Source of the DNA: Alopecurus myosuroides
Taxonomy: Eukaryota; Streptophyta; Magnoliopsida; Poales; Poaceae
Assembly (NCBI GenBank): GCA_028641055.1
Contig: CM054057.1
Coordinates: forward strand, 326,312,941-326,376,940
Length of the DNA: 64,000 nucleotides
Direction: 5' to 3'
This document shows positions 24,516-35,995 of the stretch, piece by piece; position 1 is the stretch's first letter; each line of letters begins with the position of its first letter. The notes below the pieces were generated by a model. The model saw nothing but the letters and a program-made list of their open reading frames with translations, did no database searches and had not been told where the DNA came from. The position numbers and the translations under genes are program-made.

Positions 24516-24898
24516 ATAGAGTTTAGCAGATGAACGGGGAAAACTTTGATTAGACACCGGTAGAAGAATTGAAGTGGAAAACAACAACAAGGTTTGAACG
24601 GACGAAAAGGATGTTGAGAAGAACAGGGTATCAACATCGGGGAAAACGAGAACAAAACTCCTGAGGTACTATGGAGAACCCAAAACACGTGAAATCCTAA
24701 CTTGAAAGTTTAGATGAGAAGGGAAAAATCAACGTTGCACTTCCTTACCAGAAAAGGGTGGGTGGGTGGGGAAAGAAGAAAAATGGCAGAATTCCTACTC
24801 TCACGTTTCATTTTTCCTATATAGCTACAAAATAGTTTCTAGACTCAACTGCGACCAGTAAAAAGGGATCCTACAGGCAGACAGGCTCTGATACCATT
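24516..24898 (-). other. Element II leader with primer binding site
   Basis: TGGTATCAGAGCC (minus strand, 24884-24896) is the tRNA-iMet-type primer site two bases from the LTR. The leader that follows matches 39016-39550 of element VI and keeps the strong donor-like tctg/gtaagg near 24747. Confidence 0.85.
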
Positions 24899-27800
24899 TG
24901 TCGCACCCTGATTTCTAGGGGATACTCACCGTACGAACTGGATAGTAGATGCTTGGATTATGGGGCATAACTGCTCCCACGTCCCAGCTTCCTGGTAGGC
25001 CTGCGCTTATGCGCGACAACACAAGCCCTGCTATTCCATCGTCGATGTAAACTATCCACTAGAGATCAAAGGCACTTCCGTCGACGTACTTCAAACCATA
25101 CACACATGGTACGTCAACGGCGTTTAACAACTGATATCACAACATATCTCTACGACACAAAAGATTGAAATAACTTGCAAATGGCTCTCATTAGAGCAGA
25201 GATAGCAAATACAATCATTCAGAGGGCACCTGCCCCAACAATACATCATTACAATACAGCGGAAGCATTCAACATGTCTGGGTACAGACAAGAACCAAAT
25301 AGGCCTAAGAGGCCGGAAACAAACAGACGGAGCCCATCCACGAAGTCTCGGATCCTGCCCGGGTCCGCTATCTACTCGTCAGCAGTCTCGTCATACTCCA
25401 CGTAGTAGCCACCATGTAGATCCTCGGAAACGTAGGTCTGCGGAAACCACAGCCCCAAAGGGGTCAGTACATAAACGTACTGGCAAGCAAGACTCACAGT
25501 TCACCAAAGTGTAACCCGTCAACACCAAGCACAGATGCCTTGGGTTCAACGGAAGAAAAGGGGTATGAAAGATGCTGCACTTGGCTGCGCTAACCAACTA
25601 CAGAAACATACTACAACTGCCGGCTAACAGAAATGAGATAAGATCGAGGATTGTAACCAACTGAAAGATAACTTCAAACAAACCCATCCTGGATCTCGCC
25701 CCTTATCCAAAGAAGCAATCCGAGGATAACTCACACCGTTGAGTTAATGATGGTTCAAATTATTGTGTCAATAAGCCTATTACTAGTCAAGTTATTAATC
25801 ATGGGGTGTAACATGTTTGATCGTTATGTTTAAGTTGTCCTGAGTACTTGTTAGCCAGTACTTTCACCAAGTAATCCATAACCGCGGAAAACACGGCTTC
25901 TCGAGAAGATTATCCCTGCAGGGTTGCACCAATTTGGCCGTACACGCAAGAATAACCCGCCAGATGGAAATGCACTTCCACCAAGCGGGGTACTCTACAC
26001 AACCAACCATTCTTCGCATCAAGCCCAAAGCACCTTGGGCGCACGGCTAATCGAGCCCAGAAGAAAATGGACCCTCATAGCACTCTAAGAACGTGTCCCC
26101 CTATATGCCGACTACGAAAGTTCCACCCTGGCCTGGGCTCGCAAAAACATGCATGCGGCAAATGGAAAACACGAACTAAATGAGGCGATTTGGACGAGAT
26201 GCGAATCAGGTCAAGTTGAGGGGGGCGCCCATACTCGCTTCCCACATGCGGTTAGTGCGCTCATCATGGATCAGTAGACAAGACCCTTTTCCTATTAGGG
26301 TCGACACTAGCAGGCCTCAAAACCACACAGGGCCTCCTGCCGGTGCCTTATCTTCAAATTTATTATTAATAGCAACATTAGCATGATTGATTGATTAAAC
26401 ATCGAGCCCCCAGAACATAATAGAAATAGTAACAGAAAGTAACGGGTAACAGACTCGAGCAAAACAACCTAAGCATGCTAGTAAGACACTGGCTCAACCA
26501 AAGGGTGATAGGAGTGGAGGTGAGGCAATTTCAAGGTTAAGGGATTCATGTGATGGGTTCGTAACAGAAGTAACTACTACTAGGGCTAGCAGAAAAGAAC
26601 AACGGAAAGTATCGGTAACCAATGTTGAAAGGAACACAGTGGTTCATGTGAGTGATAACTTGCCTGCAAACCCAGTAGCCTGGTACTGAGCTAACTCCTT
26701 AGAAGGGATGTCGTAAGTATCGTCGGTCTCAACGTCGTCGTTTATCCGAGAAGAAGCAAACAGACAATGCAGAAAAGGTAGACAATCAATATCATGGCAT
26801 AGGTGCACAAACATGGGATGACGCATGTCATGTTAATAGATGCATCAAAATAAACTAATTGACAAGATAACACAATTTAATTGGACCCATATGCAATTGG
26901 ATTGCATATGGAAAAGATACATTGAAATAAGTGGAAACAAATGATTTACAATTAATTATTATGTGAGAGTTGTTAGCATGATGCATGCATGATGGTAACA
27001 ACAAAATAACAACAAATAACAATGATAGATGCAAGTGAGAAAGGATTGGAACAAGTTTTGGAAATCATTGATTAAGTTTGGAAAGTTTGGTTACTTAAAC
27101 ATGTCACACAAGTATTTGTTGTTTTCATCAAGTTAAGGTGTGCAAAACCATTAACAAAATTTATATTTGAAAAGAACATCAAATTTTAGTTGGATTACAT
27201 GTTTCAAATACTGAAATTGGAATTAGGATGAATTTATTATGAATTAAACAATATTAAACAAGTTTTAAATGGATTTAAAACAAGTTTGAATTTAATTGAA
27301 TTTTTATTTGTTCAAAACATTAAACCAAGTTCATATTTGGAAAGGTTATGTTTTTCTGGTTTGAAAACATATTTTGCATGTTCAAAAATATTTTATTTTG
27401 AGCAAGTTAAGATTTTATCAATTTTAAATGAATTAAACAAGTATTAAATTATTTAGGCAATTTAAATTATTCAAACCAGGAAACAAAAATTATATTTGAA
27501 TAGGACATTCAAAATGGTGTGAAAAACATATTTTATTTGCATTATTTGGATAAGGGATGAATTAGTTATTGAATTTAGAAATTTGCATTTGAATTATTCA
27601 AAATTGAATTTTAAATGCATTTGGGAATTTCAAAACAGTACACAATTGGAATATTTGGATAGATAATTAAATTTAGAACAATAAGCATATTTAACTTTTG
27701 TTATTTAGAGTTATAAGTTGAAAGTTATTCAAGTTTTGAATTTGGGTTTCAAATCTGCAATTTAAAAGGAAATTGGGTTGAGGCAGAAATCGTGCAGAAC

Positions 27801-29521
27801 GTTTTATACACACTGGGGTTCTACCCTGTCCACTGCCAGTGGGCCATGGGGGCTCACTGTGCCCACGTGGCTACCAGGGAGGCTTACGGGTGGGCCTTGG
27901 TTGCTGGGGAAGAAATTCCAAAAAGTGGGGTGGCGTCGCGGGGGATCGAACCCGCGCCCCCCCGGGCTGGGCGTGCGGTGCGCTGCCACTGCAGCTGGGA
28001 GCGTTCTCTTGTCAGGTAACAAGCAGATAGCGGGTTATACTTCAGTTAACATGGTTAACTGAACTTTGGTTTCAGTTGGTGCCTTCTGAATTCCGACGGA
28101 AGAACAGAGAGGCCGGCGGCCGCTGGTTCGCTCCTCACGGGCGCGGCCCGCGCGGTGGTCGTGCTGCGTGCTGTCGCGTGCGGTGCTGCGTGCGCGTGCG
28201 TGCCAAGGAAGCAGAGAGGAGGAGGAGCAGAGGGCGAGCTCACCTGCAGCAGTCGTCGGCGTCAGAAAACGAGCAGGAAAACGGCGGGAGTTCCGGCGAT
28301 GGCGCGGCCGCCGTGGTTGCTCCCGGCAACCGGCGAGGGCACGAGGAGACGCCGGGGACCGCCGCGGCTCCATTTTGCGCCTCAGATGCTCCTCGAGGCA
28401 GCCAGATCGTTGCCGCGATGAGGAGGCCGTGGCTCTGACGGTGGTGTTTCGGTGTGGAAGTTCAGAAGAGTAGAAAGACAGAGGGGGCTCGGGGGAACAG
28501 GAAGAAGGGATCGGCGGCGCTAGGGTTAGGTATAGGCTAGGGCAGAGGGGGGGGGGTAGGTTAGATATAGGGCTTGGAGCTTGTACGGCGGGCATCGAGC
28601 GGAGGGAGAGGCGATCGGGTGGCAGAGAGGGGGTTCGTACGCAGAGAAAAAGACAGAGGGGTGTACGGAGGTGGGGGACGATGGGGAGTGGGCTGAGGGG
28701 GAGTTGGGCCAGATTGGCTCTCCCCCACGCAGGTAAGTTTTCCTTTTTGTTTGTTTTATTATTATTTTTTTTGCTGAAAACAAAAAGGGAAGAAAAAAGG
28801 AAAGTTTTTAAGTCAATAAAATTTTGGAAAAATATGGTTGGTTTTGTTTTTTTTCAATTAGCAACCCAAAACTAACTTTTGTTTTCCAGGGGTTCCAAAT
28901 TTAATTACTGTTTGTTAGTTAAACCAATTTTAATGATTCTTAGGTATTGAAGATTATTATTGAAAACATCCCTTTAAATTAGGGTGAACCCTATTATTTA
29001 AGGTGATTAAAGTTATTAGAATAGATTGGTAGTTTTAATGACTTGGAAATTGGTGCTGTTTAGAAAAATAACCAAAATTGAAAGAGTTTCTTTATTAGAT
29101 GAATATTAATAAGAACACACTTTTAAATAGGGTGACCCCTATGTTATTAAACACAAATAGAGTAGATTTGTTTTGACCTCAACATGATTTCAAAGTGATC
29201 TTTATTTTGGTGCTTTGATTTGAATTTTTGATTGCAATTTGGAAACAATTGATTGATCAAACCAACAATTTAATGAGTGATCAACATGGAATAAAATGGA
29301 ACAAATTGGTTGTTTTCACTTGTTATTTTTATTCCAAAAGTTGTAACAGAACAAGTATGAAAACAAAGCAGTTGAAATTGTTTGATTTTCCTTATGAAAA
29401 CAAAGAATAACAGATGCAAAACAAAAGAAACAAATGCAACAATATGATGACATGATGCAATACCTTAATAAACATGAAACAAACATTCTAATTGGTAGGT
29501 TTTCATACTTGGGCTGTTACA
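24899..29521 (-). repeat. Element II, 5' LTR (4623 bp)
   Basis: On the minus strand it runs from TGTAACAGCCC (29521) to ..GGTGCGACA (24899). The U3 is AT-rich with a short GC-rich block (about 28020-28730). A tRNA-like B-box sits at 27945-27952. It carries counterparts of the element VI LTR exons: exon A at 26664-26741 (78 nt, same length, encoding ..DVETDDTYD..ELAQYQATGFAG) with a GCAAGT donor, though its acceptor is AA instead of AG, and exon B at 25372-25437 (..YVSEDLHGGYYVEYDETADE, then stop), one base longer than in element VI. 26850-27770 is AT-rich with nothing further. Confidence 0.88.
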
Positions 29522-32500
29522 GAGGTAATCTATATTACTAGGCAAGTTATCATCGTTAAGTGTAAGTTGTCTGAGTACTTGTTAGCCAGCACTTTCACCA
29601 AGTCATCCATAACCGCGGACAACACGGCTTCTCGAGAAGATTTAACCCTGCAGGGATGCACCAATTTGGCCGTACACGTAAGAATAACCGGCCAGGAGGG
29701 GAGCAAACCCACCAAGCGAGGTACTCAACACAACCCAACTCTTCTTCGCATCAAGCCCAAAGAACCCCGTGCAATTGAGCGCACGGCTAATCAAGCCCCA
29801 CGAAGAAAAGGGGACCCTCATAGCACTCTAAGAACGTGTCTCCCTAAATGCCGACTACAAAAGTTCCACCGTGGCGCCAAGGGTTCGCACCTGCATATGC
29901 ATGCGGCAAATGGAAAACCCAAACTAAATGAGGCGATTTGGACGAGATGCGAATCGAATCAGAATTGTGGGGGGCGCCCATACTCGCTTCCCACATGCGG
30001 TTAGTGCGCTCATCATGGATTAGTAGACAAGACCCTTTTCCTAATTAGGGTCGACACTAGCAGGCCTCAAAACCACGCCGGGCCTCCTGCTGGTGCCTTA
30101 TCATCAAATTATTATTACCCAAAACATTAACATGTTGTTGATTGAATTGAAACCCAACTATCAAACTAAACAGGTGATCAGACGGACAACAAGACTTGAG
30201 CGCAAACAACACTAAGCATGCAACTACGACACAAGGGCCAACAAGGTAAACAAACAACAGTTAATAGGAAGTGGAAGGAAGGCTATATCATGGCTGCAAG
30301 GTAAACATATGATAGGATCGAGACACAAGCATCGGATCATAAGGCTAGCATAAGAACAACGGAAAGAATCGGTAACAAGTGATGAAAGGCAGCCATAGGC
30401 AGCAAGTGAGTATACTTGCCCGAGAAACCGGCTGGTAGAGATAGCGGAACTCGTCGTTGCTCACTTCATCTCAACATTCTATCCGCGAATAGGCAAGCTC
30501 TAAAAGAAACATCGGATGCAACAATTACTACTACGGTAGAAGATCCAGCATGATCCTATTTTATATGCATGACATGGCAAGATGCAACACCAGATGCAAA
30601 TTAGGCAATTTAATCGGAACTGGAGTCCGGACAAATAGTTATGGTTCAAATTGTTTAGCTACCCATCATATTAAATGTTGATTAACAGCTTTAAACGAGG
30701 AAGGGGTGATCTATTCAATATTAAATGGAATAGGGCACAATGTAAATTAATTACCCCAACACATTCCATATTTAATTATTAGGTGATAATACTATACCCC
30801 GAACCCACCAGATGCAATGCAACATGATGATATGATACTTATAAAATAGATTGCATGTTGTAGGAAATAGGGCGTATAGGTATAGGGGATTTAGGGTTTG
30901 GGTTCGCACGTTGGAAAGAGGATCGCCGGGGACAACGTCGGAAACTTCGGAACGTGGAGGAAGTAGACGACGTCGGGGACGTAGGGGAAGTAGCCGTTCG
31001 TTCTCATGTAGTCGAGGAAGTAGTGGTACTCGTTTCGTAGTGGAAGTAGTCGTTCACGTCATCGGTGGTAGTTGTCGATCTTGTCATCGAGGTTCGAAGA
31101 GGAAGTAGACGTAGTCGTGGTCGAGGTACTCGCCGCGTCCGTATAGAAGATCTTGGTGGTTCCGATCTTTGTGGTCGATGGCGAACTGGGCGACAACATG
31201 TCTTCGAGGTCGATGGAGAACTTGGCGTCCGTGTACTTGTCGACGAGGAACTCGGAAGGTGCGCCATTACATCTCCACACGGGCATCGTCGAAGTGTCGG
31301 ACTTGGCGACGGGATTTTGACGACGCGCGCGAAGGCGGCCACCACAGAAGATGTCACGACGAGACAAAAACGGCTGCGGCGGAAAACATGCACACAACGG
31401 ATTAACGGGGTCGCCGCGACGGTTCACAAGCACGATCAGGAACCCGCGAAGCGCCAAGCCCCTTGCGGGACTTGTGTCGAACACTCGGCGGGCGTCGAGG
31501 TCGAGCTCGGGCAGAAGCATCAGACGGTCACGGGGCAACGAGCGAAAGGGGCCGCGTTCGACGGTGGAGGCGCGGGCGTCGAAGGTGAGACAGCGAAGGC
31601 GCGCTGGGGGCGACCAGAGGTCGTCCACGTCGGCCACGGCGGTGACCGGCGCGGGGCAGCTGTGGGGGAGCTCGGCTCCTGCCATGGAGGCGAGGAGGCG
31701 GAGCTCGGGAGGAGGGCACGACCTGCGAGCGGCGCTCCTGGCCGCGGGAACGGGGGCGGTCGGAGACGGCGCTGTCGGAGGGGGAGAGCTCGAGAGGGGC
31801 GCGGCCATCCGCGCAGGGAGAGGAGCAGCAGCGGCGGGGACGGCGACGTCCGCCGCGGGGACTCGAGGCGGGGCTTGGCGGGGACGAGCTCCTGGCCGGC
31901 CCCGGGGATGCTGCAAGGGCGGAGGTGGTCGGGGAGGAGAGGATGCCGGCGACGGGGGCGCGGCGGCCGGCGGGAGCGGAGGACAGCCGGGCTCGGCTCG
32001 GTGCGAGGGGGAGACGAGGGAGAGGGTGTGGCGGCGGCGTCCCTGCGAGTTGGGAGGCGGGGTTGATGGGGAGGAGGAGCTGGGGGATGGCCGGAGCTGC
32101 TCGGTGCGAGGGGATACGGGAGGGAGGCGGAGGATGGAGGCGACGGGAGGAGGGGTCGAGCGATGCTCTCCCCCGTGCGCGTGCGTGTGTGCTCTGTGGG
32201 TGGAAAAAGGGGCAGGGACCTGATAGCAATTTTAGAAGACGGCGGGGGGGTTTTCGCGAGGGAAGAAAAAAGATTTAGGGTTTGGGGGAGGGAGTTCGGT
32301 GGGGGGCTGGCTGGGCTGCCGGTTTGGGCTAGTTGGGCCGAAAATTGGCCAGGTCCGGCTGCCCTCCCCAAAACGATTTTTTTTTGTTTTTTTTTCCTGT
32401 GTGTTGTTATTCCTTTCAGTTGTGTTTTTGGGCACTTAAAAAAATTAGTTTTGATGCAATTTAATTCCAGAAAACAAGGTGGTTGAATTGCAACACTTTT

Positions 32501-32591
32501 AGCAAGTTTTTAAAATTCACGAGGATGCATGATGCGATGTTATGCAAAGAAAACAACACGCGATGCTATATGGGAAACCCCGGGCGTTACA
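29522..32591 (-). repeat. Element III, truncated LTR of a related chromovirus
   Basis: On the minus strand it begins TGTAACGCCCGGGG (32591) and shares with elements II and VI the blocks around 29570-30100 (accgcgga.aacacggcttctcgagaag, the acgtgtctcccta string, gggtcgacactagcaggcc). It stops at 29522 where element II was inserted; the missing end would lie left of element II and is lost. A GCAAGT donor-like site (30418-30419) and an ATAG acceptor-like site flank a short stretch equivalent to exon A of element VI, but the reading frame there is not kept. Confidence 0.75.
31059..31916 (-). other. GC-rich 285-codon open frame inside the element III LTR
   Basis: The minus-strand frame is open for 285 codons, with an Ala/Pro/Arg/Ser-rich first third and a more ordinary middle (TDAKFSIDLEDMLSP). 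The C-terminal part consists of Ser/Thr repeats built on trinucleotide-like DNA. Equally long frames are open on the plus strand, as expected for GC-rich DNA, so openness alone is weak evidence. It occupies the same place as the GC-rich first-exon block of the related LTRs. I do not recognise a domain. Confidence 0.25.
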
Positions 32592-32895
32592 TGCCTTTGT
32601 GGCGTTGAGTAGGCCTTCGTGGCGAGCTCACACCCCTCCAACGAGACGTACTCCCTTAACAAGGAGGAACCCGGAAATACATCGTGTCTCCGTGTGCTCC
32701 ACTTTGGTTATCTCGTTCCCTCACTCTCTTTACTTATCGCTTGCATTGTGTTTATCATTATCCTTGTCATATAGGTAAATTCACCATAGCCGCACTATCT
32801 AGAGAATTTACCTTTCTTGTCAAGCCAAATTGTAAGAGAAAAAATAAAATTGGTCGTAGCACCTATTCACCCCCCTCTAGGTGCCCATACTTTAC
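32592..32895 (+). repeat. Copia-like LTR end fragment
   Basis: The stretch ends with the pattern 'cctattcacccccctctaggtg' shortened here to ttcacccccctctagg, which I associate with the 3' end of Maximus/SIRE-type Copia LTRs of grasses. No coding sequence and no partner LTR in the window. Confidence 0.35.
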
Positions 32896-33508
32896 TTTCA
32901 CTTGTGAGTTCTTTTTTACGAATGTTGGGCTACAGTTTTCTATCACTTCTACCATACATATTTGCTAGCCTCTTCGGTGTTCTGCATTACCCTTTATTAC
33001 ATTGAGAATATGTGCATACTTCTCTAGTACATCCAAAACCCGTGGGAGAACTTCATCTTGTTCTTCTACACATAAGCTCATATATCTTCCTCAAAACAGC
33101 CACCACGCTACCTATCGCGTCATTTTCATAGTCAATTCGAGATATATTGTCATGCAACATCCATCTTACATTACATGACTTGGTGTCATTCTTCATTGTT
33201 ATATTTGCTTTGCATGATCAGATGACATGATGATTTTATACGGCTTTGTCCATTATTAATTTATTTCATGTTACGCTAGATCATTGCACATCATGCTACA
33301 TTGGCAGATGCATTCAATTTTATACATAATGTATTATTCATTACGAGTATCAAAAGTGTGTTGGTCATTTTCATGTAGAGTGTTTCCCCTACTCGTGAGG
33401 ATATAAAAAAGAGTCCAAAGAGACCAAACAAAAAAAATCCCAATGAGGCCAAATGAGAGAAATAAAAGAGCCACGAAGGTCACAAAAAAGAGAGAGGGGA
33501 CAACATTA
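32896..33508 (+). mobile_element. Athila-type relict, plus strand, left part
   Basis: About 33335-33505 is the inverted counterpart of 52960-53105 in element IV: 'gtgtttccccta..gtgaggatat' followed by an A-rich run and 'gagagaggggac'. It is the 3' non-coding region of an Athila-type element and resumes at 49719. The first few hundred bases (32896-33100) are unassigned. No reading frame is kept. Confidence 0.55.
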
Positions 33509-34698
33509 TGATGCCTACAACTGCACAATGTTGTTATAGCTAGTTTTGGAGTAAGAGTATCGAACCTCGGTGGAGCTATGGGAATGGTCTCTTGTGTTTA
33601 GTTTTGATAGTTTTTGCTCGTTTGTTCCTGCAAATTGACCCTGGATCCAAGCAAGCAAAAAAAGTGTTGAAAACGTTGATTGTGGTGCTTGTGAACAAAA
33701 AAATAAATAAAATAAAACAATAAATTAGATTAGAGCAAACTAATGAGAGGTGAAATGATTGGTTATGCAATAAGGCTAAAAGCGTTCTCGGGAAGTATGC
33801 TTCGACCACTAGCATATTTCTGAATTGATTAGGCATGCATGTTGTATACATATGAATGCTTTGTAAGGGCGCAGCTCCATAAATTAGTGGGTCATGGGTG
33901 TCTCTAGGCAACACACTACTCACAACCACTACTAGCCCAGATAATCGGCGATGCGCCTACTTGCCATAAGTAATTAAGGGTCTCCTCGTGGATGAAGTAT
34001 TGGTACTTTGAGTCTCCATTACTCCCACATTGGAGATCAACAAAATGGAGGAGGGACTTTTGCCATGTATAATCACTCTACACTCTGTCTCAAACCAACA
34101 CTAATAACCCCATCATGTCCCGTAGGAAAATATTGGAGTGGTTGACTTCACACCAATATCATGAGGATTGTTATCAGAAAATAGTCAATGGAAATATTGC
34201 ATATTTATCTCAATTCATAGTAATACTAGGGTTTTCCCATATCCCAAAGAACTAATAAAACTACTCACACATGAAGATAGTAAACATCATCATGATTGTA
34301 TTGCAAATGGAAAATGGATGTCTGAATAAATACACGTGTAAATCTAGAACTAGATGTTCTAGAATTGCAACGAGATGGGTGAGGGATTATATCATGTAGA
34401 TGTAGATGGCGGTGATGGCGATGGAGATCGATGCACAGGCCTTCACATTGATGGAGATGGATTCTCCTCTGCGAATTCTCCCTCTGGATGCCTTCTGGAG
34501 GCTACGGTTTGGTGGAGTTTCGTGTCTCGCGGCTGCTCTATGTGTTTCCTTGGAAACCTAAGGGCATGGGGTAAATATACTTGAAGAGGCGTTGCCTATG
34601 AGCCCTGGTACGGTGACTAGTATGGTCGGTCATCACCGTACCAGTGGTCGTTATGGTGGTTTCCTTCTCTCTGGTATGCTGACACTCTCCGCTTCGCC
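33509..34698 (-). repeat. Solo LTR (Athila type), part left of element VI
   Basis: On the minus strand this solo LTR starts TGATACATC at 49718 and ends ..GGCATCA at 33509, about 1600 bp once element VI is removed. Its end region (atcgaacctcggtggagc) resembles the LTR of element IV near 50870. Flanks CATTA (33504-33508) and CACTA (49719-49723) look like a target duplication with one change. No internal region is present, so it is a solo LTR left by recombination between the LTRs of an older insertion. Confidence 0.6.
34694..34698. repeat. Target site duplication TCGCC, left copy of element VI
   Basis: TCGCC directly precedes the LTR at 34699 and recurs at 49304-49308 directly after the other LTR. 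Confidence 0.95.
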
Positions 34699-35086
34699 TG
34701 TAACATCCCAAGTATGAAAAACTCCTTTAAAATGTTTGCTTTTTGTTAAATTATATTTTGCATCATGTCATCATAAGTTTTGCATTTGTTTTCCATTTGT
34801 TTTCTTTTGTTTTCATTTGTTTTCCCTTGTTTTACCATTTGAAATTCAAACAAATTTCAAATTCTTGTTCATACTTGTTCTGTTACAATGTTTCAAATGA
34901 AAATTACAAAACAATCCAATCATTTGTTTCCAATAAGCTTGAAATTAAAAACTTTTAAATTGCTTAAGTTTCAATTATTCATTTAATATCAAATTCACTC
35001 AAATTCAATTAATTTTACAAACAGCAACTAATTTCAAATTTTTGAAAACAAACAGTTGCACAACTATGCTTTTATAATAACTAACC

Positions 35087-35094
35087 TATAAAAA
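35087..35094 (+). promoter_or_regulatory. TATA box of the element VI LTR promoter
   Basis: tataaaaa lies at the end of the AT-rich U3, about 30-40 bases before a CT-rich run suited to transcription start. The 3' LTR has it at 45386-45393. If this is the promoter, U3 is only about 400 bp and R-U5 is nearly 3.9 kb. Confidence 0.55.
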
Positions 35095-35943
35095 TTATAA
35101 CCAAAATTTAAAACCCTAAAAACCTTCCTTTTTCTCTCCTTTTTCTTCCTTTTCTATTTCTGCAAAAAAAAACAGGATCAATAACAGAAAAACAAAAAAA
35201 AAATAGCAGAGAGGGGAGAGGACAGGCCAGTGGGCTGAGCCCAGCCCACCAGCACGGCCTGCTACCCCCCTCTTTCCCTTACCTCTGTACGGCGCGCGAT
35301 GCGCCTGTCCACGTCGAGCAGCAGAGGAGGGCAACGGCTGCGCGAGCTCCTCCCCCTCCTTTTAACCCTAGCCCCGAGCTCCCCCTCCTGCCCTAGCTCC
35401 TCCTCCTCCTCTCTCTCTCCACCGCCGCCGTTTTCTTCCTTCTTCTTCCTCTCTCTCACCCTCTGCTCCTCTCTGTATCTGAACCCCGAGCACTACCACC
35501 ACCGCCCCCATCTCCGGCGATCGCCGTCGACATGGACTTCCTCCGCGCAAGTTAGGGCCGGGAATCGGCTCCCCGTGACGTCGCCTACCTCCTCGACACC
35601 ACAGCAGGGCCTGAGGGCCCCCGGAACGCCGCCGCCATCTCCATCCCTGTCCCTGTCGCCGTCGAGCACGAGCACGCCCTGCTCCCTCTGTTCTTCCCCA
35701 CGGTGAGCACCCCTGTCCCTTCCTCTTTTTCTCCTCCGTCTGCACACCCGCACGGCCACCCACCTAGTGCACGCACCCACGCACCCACGCGCCCAGCAGC
35801 AGCTGCTGCATCGCATCCCGTCGCCGGCGAGCGTCGATCGCGGCCAAAGTTCAGTAACTGAACCTGCAAAATTCAGTTAACTGACGCGAACTGAACCTAA
35901 TACCCCCCACGTCCCCCTAACCTGACAACAAACAGCAGCCACC

Positions 35944-35995
35944 GCAGTGGCACAACGCACTGCCCATGCTCGCCGCGACGCGGGTTCGATTTCCC
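35944..35995 (+). other. tRNA-like A/B-box remnant in the LTR
   Basis: gcagtggcacaacgcact resembles a tRNA D-arm/A box, and 20 bases on cgggttcgatttccc resembles a T-arm/B box (35983-35990 ggttcgat). The 3' LTR has the same at about 46235-46287, and element II has it on its minus strand (B box 27945-27952, inside a better T-stem). No acceptor stem pairing or CCA is evident, so it is not a working tRNA gene. It may come from a tRNA-derived SINE or be an internal Pol III-like promoter remnant. Confidence 0.4.

Larger units (their letters stand above)
13469..29521 (-). mobile_element. Element II: internally deleted chromovirus relative, split by a Tat-like insertion
   Basis: Element II reads on the minus strand. 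Its 5' LTR is at the right (24899-29521), followed by primer site, leader, a protease slice (24104-24515), then, across the nested element 14115-24098, the last part of Pol (13966-14114) and the first 497 bases of the 3' LTR (13469-13965). The rest of the 3' LTR is gone. Compared with element VI it lacks the upstream ORF and gag, all of RT, RNase H and integrase, and most of the chromodomain: three separate internal deletions. It cannot be autonomous. The outer right flank (29522) is the interior of the element III LTR, so it was inserted there. Confidence 0.85.

Noticed and set aside
28035..28595. 186-codon minus-strand frame in LTR II
   Set aside because: GC-rich with several overlapping open frames and low-complexity Ser/Pro/Arg text; it may include exon-like sequence but gives no recognisable protein.
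29517..29526. Target duplication for element II
   Set aside because: The left end of element II is truncated, so the flank gaggt has no partner to compare.
31065..32066. 333-codon plus-strand frame in LTR III
   Set aside because: Arg/Gly-rich shadow in GC-rich DNA opposite another open frame; no features of a real protein.
35299..35706. 135-codon Ser/Pro-rich frame in the GC-rich block of LTR VI
   Set aside because: The 3' LTR copy (45599) is cut to 85 codons by a single-base indel, and the text is low-complexity. Not supported as a protein.
35944..35995. Functional tRNA gene
   Set aside because: T-arm and D-arm text only; no acceptor stem, no clear anticodon arm.
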